A stretch of DNA of 6,855 bases from an uncultured Clostridia bacterium (GTDB lineage Bacteria > Bacillota > Clostridia > Oscillospirales > Acutalibacteraceae): NCBI GenBank assembly GCA_946002045.1, contig CAMFYM010000069.1, positions 1 to 6,855 on the forward strand, read 5' to 3'. The position numbers were made by a program, and so were the translations under genes. The number at the start of each line of letters is the position of its first letter. Position 1 is the first letter of the stretch. Under the pieces are notes generated by a model. It did no database searches, had not been told where the DNA came from, and worked only from the letters and a program-made list of their open reading frames with translations. Of the stretch, positions 1-5,236 are shown piece by piece.

Positions 1-2
1 AC

Positions 3-36
3 GTCTCGTGGGCTCGGAGATGTGTATAAGAGACAG
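3..36 (+). other. Residual Illumina Nextera (Tn5) read-2 adapter
   Basis: The bases match the Nextera transposase read-2 adapter over its full 34 bases. Its 3' 19 bases (18-36, AGATGTGTATAAGAGACAG) are the Tn5 mosaic end recognised by the engineered transposase. The two bases before it (1-2) may be the last bases of a sample index. This is untrimmed library-preparation sequence at a contig end, not genome. Reading frames that enter it translate to the artefact peptide (V/M)YKRQ. Confidence 0.97.
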
Positions 37-57
37 ATATTATTGTTTTCAATACTT

Positions 58-64
58 GGAGGAG
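58..64 (+). promoter_or_regulatory. Ribosome-binding site fixing the ackA TTG start
   Basis: GGAGGAG lies 5 bases before TTG at 70-72, the codon that begins the conserved acetate kinase N-terminus (M/L-K-I-L-V-I-N-C-G-S-S-S). No other start codon in that frame between the adapter and this point has a comparable site. The site supports TTG-70 over the upstream GTG at 22, which lies inside the adapter. Confidence 0.85.
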
Positions 65-69
65 ATATT

Positions 70-1287
70 TTGAAAATACTTGTTATAAACTGTGGTAGCT
101 CATCATTAAAATATCAGCTTATGAATATGGAAAATGAGTCTGTACTTTGTAAAGGCGCTATCGAAAGAATCGGTATGCAGATTAACGGTGGCGAGCAAAA
201 TGTAATTGTTAAGGTTAACGGCGAAACATTTACCTACGACAAGGAGCTTTTAACTCATACTGACGCCTTTAATGAGGTAAAATATATTCTTTCTGAGGGT
301 GAGCATAAGGTTATTGCTTCATTTGACGAAATTGATGCAATCGGTCACAGAGTTGTTCAGGGTGGTGATAAGTACACAAGGAGCGTGCTTATTACCGATG
401 AAGTTGCTGAAAATATTGACGCTCTTTCGCCTTTGGCTCCACTTCATAATCCTGCTAACCTTCAGGGCTACAAGGCTTGCCTTGAGGTTGTGGGACCAAA
501 TGTTCCACAGGTTGCTGTATTTGACACAGCATTTCACAGCACAATGCCTCCCAAGGCATATATGTATGCTGTTCCTTATGAATATTATGAAAAGTACGGT
601 GTTCGCCGTTATGGCTTCCACGGTACTTCTCACAAGTTTGTTTCTCACAGAGTTGCAGACAAAATGGGTAAGGATATTAAGGATTTGAAAATCATTACCT
701 GTCATCTCGGCAACGGCTCATCTATTGCTGCTGTTGATCACGGCAAGGTTGTTGATACATCAATGGGCTTTACTCCACTTGATGGCTTTATGATGGGTAC
801 TCGTTCAGGTGGTGTTGACCCATCTGTTGTAACCTTCATTATGAAGAAGTTGGGATTATCACCTGATGAGATGGACAAGGTTCTTAACAAGGAATCAGGT
901 GTTAATGCTATTTCGGGTGTTTCGTCAGACGACCGTGATATTTGTGCTGCACAGGCACAGGGTAACGAAAGAGCAATTCTTGCTCACGAAATGCAGGCGT
1001 ATGAAATTGCAAAATATATCGGCTCATACATTGCTGCAATGAATGGTGTTGACGCAATCGTATTTACCGGTGGCATTGGTGAAAACGGCTTTTGGCTTCG
1101 TTCAAAAATTTGTTCTTACTTTGGATATATGGGTGTTCATATTAACGAGGCGCTCAATCAAAAAACACAAAAGGGTGCTGAAGCAGAGCTTACAGACCCA
1201 AGCGATAAGGTAAGAGTATTTATCCTTGCAACAGACGAGGAGCTTACTATCGCTCGTGATACTGCTGATATTGTCAGCAATCTTTAA
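70..1287 (+). CDS. ackA: Acetate kinase
   Basis: Cytoplasmic acetate kinase, which interconverts acetate + ATP and acetyl phosphate + ADP. In fermenters it normally runs toward acetate and makes ATP, after phosphotransacetylase (Pta). From TTG-70 the protein has 405 residues, close to the usual ~400. Visible family signatures are the N-terminal phosphate-binding INCGSSSLK (about residues 6-14), GHRVVQGG (92-99, with R94), FDTAFH (151-156, D152), RYGFHGTSH (180-188, H184), CHLGNGSS, MGTRSGGVDP (R245), FTGGIGEN and the C-terminal TDEE (388-391). These cover the acetate-, phosphate- and nucleotide-binding parts of the ASKHA fold. A pta gene often precedes ackA in Firmicutes, but the contig begins just upstream, so this cannot be checked. 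No terminator separates it from the next gene 45 bases on, so the two are probably co-transcribed. The rare TTG start is supported by a strong ribosome site. Confidence 0.97.
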   Translation: MKILVINCGSSSLKYQLMNMENESVLCKGAIERIGMQINGGEQNVIVKVNGETFTYDKELLTHTDAFNEVKYILSEGEHKVIASFDEIDAIGHRVVQGGDKYTRSVLITDEVAENIDALSPLAPLHNPANLQGYKACLEVVGPNVPQVAVFDTAFHSTMPPKAYMYAVPYEYYEKYGVRRYGFHGTSHKFVSHRVADKMGKDIKDLKIITCHLGNGSSIAAVDHGKVVDTSMGFTPLDGFMMGTRSGGVDPSVVTFIMKKLGLSPDEMDKVLNKESGVNAISGVSSDDRDICAAQAQGNERAILAHEMQAYEIAKYIGSYIAAMNGVDAIVFTGGIGENGFWLRSKICSYFGYMGVHINEALNQKTQKGAEAELTDPSDKVRVFILATDEELTIARDTADIVSNL

Positions 1288-1332
1288 TTTGTTTAGCATT
1301 AAATTAAATACATAAAGAAGGAGGAGTATTCA

Positions 1333-1548
1333 ATGCCAGAAATTAAGTATGAAATCACAGAGCATCTTGGTGTAATCAGCGAAACAGCAAGAGGTTGGAC
1401 CAGAGAAGTAAATATGATTTCCTGGAATGGTCGTGAGCCTAAGATTGATGTTCGTGATTGGTCACCAGACCATTCAAAAATGAGTAAGGGTCTTACCTTC
1501 ACAGTTGATGAAGCTAAAGAACTTACTAAAATTGTTGAAAAGCTCTAA
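1333..1548 (+). CDS. YdbC/PC4-like ssDNA/RNA-binding protein
   Basis: A 71-residue protein resembling the bacterial YdbC family, which has the PC4 transcriptional-coactivator fold. Members such as Lactococcus YdbC form small dimers that bind single-stranded DNA or RNA; their cellular role is poorly known. The sequence shows the family's most recognisable block, WNGREPKIDVRDW (31-43), followed by SPDH..M.KGLTFTVDEA (44-61) and a short C-terminal helix. Aromatic and basic residues (W22, R24, W31, R34, K37, R41, W43) are available for nucleic-acid contacts. The ATG is preceded by a near-ideal AAGGAGG (1318-1324) at 8-base spacing, suggesting strong translation. It sits between ackA and a hairpin terminator and so looks like the last gene of the ackA transcript. 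Family assignment is from motif memory; the function is inferred. Confidence 0.85.
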   Translation: MPEIKYEITEHLGVISETARGWTREVNMISWNGREPKIDVRDWSPDHSKMSKGLTFTVDEAKELTKIVEKL

Positions 1549-1560
1549 TGACAAATATAT

Positions 1561-1596
1561 TTGAGGGCAACTTACTGTTGCCCTTGAAGTTTTGTT
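1561..1596 (+). terminator. Intrinsic terminator after the ydbC-like gene
   Basis: An 8-bp perfect stem, AGGGCAAC (1564-1571) with GTTGCCCT (1577-1584), closes a 5-base loop. The stem can extend outward through two G-U pairs and A-U pairs to 1560/1588. It is followed by GTTTTGTT (1589-1596). Position (13 bases after the stop codon), shape and T-run fit a Rho-independent terminator ending the ackA unit. The T-run is interrupted, so read-through is possible. Confidence 0.72.
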
Positions 1597-1622
1597 ATGG
1601 CATATTAAAATTATGGAATAAT
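1592..1622 (+). promoter_or_regulatory. Candidate alaS promoter (extended -10)
   Basis: AATAAT (1617-1622, 5/6 to TATAAT) is preceded by TG at 1614-1615, giving an extended -10 (TGn). A weak -35, TTGTTA (1592-1597, 4/6), sits 19 bases upstream, longer than ideal. Transcription would start near 1629, immediately before the palindrome at 1630-1646. An alternative pair is TTGAAG (1584-1589) with TAAAAT (1606-1611) at 16-base spacing. A promoter is expected here because a terminator lies just upstream, but which boxes are used is uncertain. Confidence 0.45.
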
Positions 1623-1629
1623 AACATTT

Positions 1630-1646
1630 ACTTTATTAAATAAAGT
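1630..1646. repeat. 17-bp perfect palindrome in alaS leader
   Basis: ACTTTATT (1630-1637) and AATAAAGT (1639-1646) are exact inverted copies around a single A. After one mismatch the symmetry continues for two more pairs (1627-1628 with 1648-1649). It lies 20 bases before the alaS ATG and at the predicted transcription start. It could be a regulator's operator, a weak 5' hairpin (6-bp stem, 5-base loop), or chance in AT-rich DNA. Confidence 0.4.
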
Positions 1647-1665
1647 TAAATTTGAGGTATGTATT

Positions 1666-4296
1666 ATGGAATGGACATCTTTAAATGATTTGAGAGAGAA
1701 ATATTTATCTTTCTTTGAAAGCAAGGGACATTTGCGCTTACCGAGCTTTTCTCTCGTTCCAAATGGTGATAAGAGTCTTTTACTTATAAATTCAGGTATG
1801 GCTCCTATGAAAAAGTATTTTACAGGAGAGGTTACTCCACCTCGTAAAAGAGTAACAACATGTCAAAAATGTATTCGTACACCTGATATTGAGTGCGTAG
1901 GTAAAACTGCTCGTCATGGCACTTTTTTTGAAATGCTGGGTAATTTCTCCTTTGGTGATTATTTTAAAAAGGAGGCTACTGCTTGGGCTTGGGAGTTTTG
2001 CACGAAGGTTCTTGATATGCCTGTTGACAAGCTCTATGTTACTATTTATGAAAATGATGACGAGGCATTTGATATTTGGACAAAGCAAAACGGAGTATCA
2101 CCTGACCATATAGTAAGGCTTGGCAAGGCTGATAACTTCTGGGAACACGGTTCAGGTCCTTGTGGTCCTTGCTCAGAGATTTATTTTGACCGTGGTGAAA
2201 AATACGGTTGTGGCAGTCCTGATTGCGGACCGGGCTGTGAGTGTGACAGATTTACTGAGTTTTGGAACAACGTTTTCACACAATTTGATAATGACGGTAA
2301 CGATAACTATACCCCTCTTGACCATCCTAATATTGATACAGGTATGGGCCTTGAAAGACTTGCTTGTATTATGCAGGATGTTGATAACATTTTCGAGGTT
2401 GATACCGTTCAAAATATTATGAAGCATATTTGCAACATTGCAGGTGTTAAGTATCACGATGATGATAAAAACGATGTTTCACTTCGTGTTATTACTGACC
2501 ATGTTCGTTCCTCAACCTTTATGATTGGTGACGGTGTTATCCCATCAAATAACGGCAGGGGATATGTTCTTCGTCGTCTTATAAGGCGTGCTTGCCGTCA
2601 CGGCAGATTGTTAGGTGTAAATCAACCCTTCTTGTATGAGGTTTGCGATACTGTAATTAAAGAAAATGAGGGTGCTTATCCTGAACTTTCCGACAAAAAG
2701 GAGCTTATTAAAAAGGTGCTTTTAGCAGAGGAGGAGTCCTTTGGCAAAACTATTGATGCAGGACTTGCTCTGCTTGACGAATACATTGAGAATACTAAAG
2801 GCAATGTATTTTCAGGCGAGGATGCGTTTAAGCTTAATGACACCTACGGCTTCCCACTTGATTTAACAAAGGATGTTCTTGAGGAAAGAGGACTGACGGT
2901 TGACGAGGAAAAGTTTAATGAGCTTTTAGCAAATCAAAAGGCTACTGCCCGTGCTGCTCGCAAGGATGCAGGCGCTGATGCTTGGAAGGGCGAATCAGTT
3001 AAAATAGATGTTGATAAAACTGTATTTGAGGGTTATACAAAAAATTCTACTGATTCAAGAGTGCTTGCTATTGTTAATAGTGATGGTGAGCTTGTTGATA
3101 TGATTGGTGCAGGTGAGCAGGGTACTGTTGTTCTTGACAAGACTCCGTTTTATGCACTTTCAGGTGGACAGGTTGGCGATACAGGCACTATTTCAAATGG
3201 ATTTGACAATGTGTTTAATGTAGAGGATACTACGAAAAATGCAGATGGCATTTATCTTCATAGTGGTGTTGTTGCTAACGGTGTAATTACTGTTAATGAT
3301 AATGTAGCTGCTAACATCAACCTTGCAAGAAGAGAAGCTATTATGAAGAACCACACAGCTGCACATTTACTTCAGGCAGCACTTCGTCAGGTTCTCGGCA
3401 CTCATGTTGAGCAGGCAGGTCAGCTTGTTAATGATAAAGAGGTTCGCTTTGACTTTACCCACTTCAATCCAATGACAGAGGCTGAAATTACACAGGTTGA
3501 AAAGCTTGTAAACGAATTTATTATGAATGCCGAAGCTGTTTCTATGCAGGAAATGCCTATTGAAGAGGCAAAGAAAATGGGCGCAATGATGCTCTTTGGC
3601 GAAAAGTACGGCGATATAGTTCGTGTTGTTAAAGCAGGCGATATGTCAACTGAATTTTGTGGTGGTACCCATGTTTCTAACAGTGGTATGCTTGGTCTCT
3701 TTAAAATTGTTTCAGAATCCTCTGTTGCAGCCGGTGTAAGAAGAATTATTGCATTAACAGGTAACAATCTTATCAATTATTTGAATGATAATGAAAGCAT
3801 TGTTAAGGCAAGTGCCTCTGCTTTAAAGGCAAGTGACAGTGAGGTTGTTGATAGGATTGCTTCAATTGTTAATGAGGTTAAGGAAAAGGATAAGGAAATT
3901 CAAAAGCTAAATGCTGAATTGACAAAGCTAAAAAGCGCTGATATGTTCTCAAAGCCTATTGATGTTAACGGTCTTGAGCTTTATGTTGCAAAGGTTGAGG
4001 GCACTACTCCTGACGCTCTTCGTTCAATGGGTGACGATTTGAAGAATAAGGGCGATAATGTTGTAGCAATTATTGCCGGTGTAAACGGTGATAAAGCTAA
4101 CTTTGTTGCCGTATGTGGCAAGGGCTCTATTTCTGCAGGAGTTAAGGCAGGTGACCTTGTTCGTGAGGTTGCCAAGCTTGCCGGTGGTGGCGGCGGTGGT
4201 CGTCCCGACTCTGCTATGGCAGGAGCAAAGGATGTTTCAAAGGTCGATGAAGCGCTTAATTCAGTAGAAATGCTTGTAAAATCTATGATGAAGTAG
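1666..4296 (+). CDS. alaS: Alanyl-tRNA synthetase
   Basis: Cytoplasmic class II synthetase that activates alanine with ATP and charges tRNA-Ala, and edits misactivated Ser/Gly. At 876 residues it is full length. The domains in order are: the catalytic core from the N-terminus (FFESKGH near 17-23, GNFSFGDYF, GSGPCGPCSEIYFD at 162-175, TGMGLER at 225-231); the tRNA-recognition region (GDGVIPSNNGRGYVLRRLIRRA); the editing domain with its zinc/catalytic motifs HTAAH (563-567) and CGGTH (C665, H669, aligning with the known E. coli C666 site); a short coiled coil (about 737-757); and the C-terminal C-Ala domain with the glycine run GGGGGGRPD (840-848). Four extra cysteines (182, 187, 191, 193) sit in the catalytic domain. 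ATG-1666 has GAGGT at 7-base spacing. It heads an operon with the HIT and phosphoribosyltransferase genes. No T-box fits in the short leader. Confidence 0.99.
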   Translation: MEWTSLNDLREKYLSFFESKGHLRLPSFSLVPNGDKSLLLINSGMAPMKKYFTGEVTPPRKRVTTCQKCIRTPDIECVGKTARHGTFFEMLGNFSFGDYFKKEATAWAWEFCTKVLDMPVDKLYVTIYENDDEAFDIWTKQNGVSPDHIVRLGKADNFWEHGSGPCGPCSEIYFDRGEKYGCGSPDCGPGCECDRFTEFWNNVFTQFDNDGNDNYTPLDHPNIDTGMGLERLACIMQDVDNIFEVDTVQNIMKHICNIAGVKYHDDDKNDVSLRVITDHVRSSTFMIGDGVIPSNNGRGYVLRRLIRRACRHGRLLGVNQPFLYEVCDTVIKENEGAYPELSDKKELIKKVLLAEEESFGKTIDAGLALLDEYIENTKGNVFSGEDAFKLNDTYGFPLDLTKDVLEERGLTVDEEKFNELLANQKATARAARKDAGADAWKGESVKIDVDKTVFEGYTKNSTDSRVLAIVNSDGELVDMIGAGEQGTVVLDKTPFYALSGGQVGDTGTISNGFDNVFNVEDTTKNADGIYLHSGVVANGVITVNDNVAANINLARREAIMKNHTAAHLLQAALRQVLGTHVEQAGQLVNDKEVRFDFTHFNPMTEAEITQVEKLVNEFIMNAEAVSMQEMPIEEAKKMGAMMLFGEKYGDIVRVVKAGDMSTEFCGGTHVSNSGMLGLFKIVSESSVAAGVRRIIALTGNNLINYLNDNESIVKASASALKASDSEVVDRIASIVNEVKEKDKEIQKLNAELTKLKSADMFSKPIDVNGLELYVAKVEGTTPDALRSMGDDLKNKGDNVVAIIAGVNGDKANFVAVCGKGSISAGVKAGDLVREVAKLAGGGGGGRPDSAMAGAKDVSKVDEALNSVEMLVKSMMK

Positions 4297-4306
4297 AGGT
4301 AGAAAT

Positions 4307-4639
4307 ATGTGCATTTTTTGTGAAATAATTGAAGGCAATATTCCGTCAACAAAGGTATATGAGGATGATAAAATTCTTGCCTTTAAGGATATTAACCCTG
4401 TTGCTCCCGTTCACATCGTTGTTGTACCTAAAATTCATATTGAAGGAGCAAACGATGTAAGTGCTGATAACAGCAGCTATATTGCTTCAATTTTTGAAAA
4501 GATACCTGAAATTGCAAAATCTCAGGGTATTGATTCTTATAGAATTATCAATAATTGTGGTGAGGATGCAGGTCAAACTGTAAAGCACATTCATTTCCAC
4601 ATTATTGGTGGTGTAAATATGGGAGAGAAATTATTATGA
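4307..4639 (+). CDS. HIT-family (HINT-like) nucleotide hydrolase
   Basis: A 110-residue histidine-triad protein of the HINT/PKCI branch. These enzymes hydrolyse AMP linked to amines, including aminoacyl-AMP model substrates, releasing AMP; physiological substrates in bacteria are poorly defined. The active-site triad HIHFHII (94-100) is intact and followed by GG..MG, as in HINT proteins. An N-terminal CIFC (C2, C5) together with H44 and the triad region matches the zinc-binding pattern of Gram-positive HIT proteins. Length is typical (~110-115). The start lies only 10 bases after the alaS stop, with GAGGT (4296-4300) 6 bases before the ATG. Its stop overlaps the next start (ATGA), so translation of the two is probably coupled. 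The family is certain, the substrate is not. Confidence 0.95.
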   Translation: MCIFCEIIEGNIPSTKVYEDDKILAFKDINPVAPVHIVVVPKIHIEGANDVSADNSSYIASIFEKIPEIAKSQGIDSYRIINNCGEDAGQTVKHIHFHIIGGVNMGEKLL

Positions 4640-5178
4640 GTGATGAGTTTTACACATTAAAAATCGCAGGAGTTGAAAGACAGTTAAAGCGCTTTGCTGT
4701 GTCTGATAGCTTGGATATTGCAGCATTTATTCTATTCGGCGATGTTGAATTAACAGAGGCTTGTGCCAAGGCGTTGATAGAAAAATGCCCCGAATTTGAT
4801 TACATAGTTACACCTGAGGCAAAATCAATACCTTTGGCTTATGAAATGAGCAAAATTTCAGGCAAAAAATATATTGTTGCTCGTAAAGGTGTTAAGGTTT
4901 ATATGGATAATCCTGTTAAATATTCTGTAAGGAGCATCACAACTCAAAAGGAGCAGTCCTTGTATTTAGGTCATGAGGATGGAGATTTACTTGAGGGTAA
5001 AAGAGTTTTGATTGTTGATGATGTAATTTCAACAGGTGAAAGCCTTAAGTCTGTAATCGGACTTGTTAACGAGTTCAAGGGCAATATTGTAGGCTGCTGT
5101 GCTCCTCTTGCCGAGGGCGATGCTGCTGACAGAGATGACATTATCTTTTTAGAAAAACTGCCATTATTTTTCAAATAA
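4636..5178 (+). CDS. Purine-type phosphoribosyltransferase
   Basis: A type I phosphoribosyltransferase of 180 residues, which joins or exchanges a base with PRPP. The PRPP loop VLIVDDVISTGES (124-136), with its acidic pair D128-D129, is intact. Upstream are the segment TPEAKSIPLAYEM (59-71), at the position of the 'EA.G' loop of adenine/xanthine phosphoribosyltransferases, and VARKGVKVYM (81-90). This pattern resembles Apt/Xpt/PurR-type domains, and proteins like it are often labelled adenine phosphoribosyltransferase. The substrate loop is not a clear match to E. coli Apt, so base specificity is left open; a regulatory role is possible. The ATG overlaps the HIT stop by 4 bases, and GGGAGAG (4621-4627) gives it its own ribosome site. 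It is the last gene of the alaS unit. Confidence 0.88.
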   Translation: MSDEFYTLKIAGVERQLKRFAVSDSLDIAAFILFGDVELTEACAKALIEKCPEFDYIVTPEAKSIPLAYEMSKISGKKYIVARKGVKVYMDNPVKYSVRSITTQKEQSLYLGHEDGDLLEGKRVLIVDDVISTGESLKSVIGLVNEFKGNIVGCCAPLAEGDAADRDDIIFLEKLPLFFK

Positions 5179-5183
5179 GCTAT

Positions 5184-5189
5184 TATAAT
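5184..5189 (+). promoter_or_regulatory. Candidate -10 box of an ldh promoter
   Basis: An exact TATAAT begins 6 bases after the phosphoribosyltransferase stop. No good -35 lies at 17 bases; CTGCCA (5158-5163, 4/6) is 20 bases away. Transcription would start near 5196, at the foot of the hairpin that covers the ldh ribosome site. The consensus -10 and the position make a promoter plausible, but the poor -35 suggests it is weak or activator-dependent. Confidence 0.45.
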
Positions 5190-5196
5190 CAGTATT

Positions 5197-5233
5197 ATCA
5201 CCCAATGATGTGTTAATAATATCATTGGGTGAT
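5197..5233 (+). promoter_or_regulatory. Hairpin containing the ldh ribosome-binding site
   Basis: ATCACCCAATGAT (5197-5209) and ATCATTGGGTGAT (5221-5233) form a perfect 13-bp stem with an 11-base loop. The 3' arm ends in GGTGAT (5228-5233), which pairs with the AUCACC near the 3' end of 16S rRNA in correct register for the ATG at 5237 and is the only ribosome site available to ldh. The 5' arm therefore carries the same ATCACC as the rRNA tail and can mask the site. The stem is followed by TTT (5234-5236), so it may also serve as a terminator for the upstream operon, or as a protein operator in DNA form. Confidence 0.7.
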
Positions 5234-5236
5234 TTT

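Noticed and set aside
1..36. Natural transposon end at the start of the window
   Set aside because: The mosaic end is the engineered hyperactive Tn5 version and is preceded by the Illumina adapter tail, so it is a library artefact, not an insertion sequence.
1552..1563. 12-bp palindrome CAAATATATTTG before the terminator
   Set aside because: Short, wholly AT-rich inside and overlapping the outer part of the terminator stem; expected by chance in such DNA.
1792..2457. Overlapping open frames on both strands within alaS, and similar ones in ackA, ldh and lepB
   Set aside because: They lie inside well-supported genes, have no recognisable domains or convincing ribosome sites, and arise from the codon pattern of the real frame.
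5211..5227. Possible Rex (NADH-sensing repressor) site before ldh
   Set aside because: Only one half resembles TGTTAA; the partner half-site matches poorly, so the palindrome expected for Rex is absent.
5210..5236. Alternative GTG start for ldh, adding nine residues
   Set aside because: It lies in the hairpin loop, has no purine-rich ribosome site before it, and the added residues precede the normal LDH N-terminus. ATG-5237 has GGTGAT in register.
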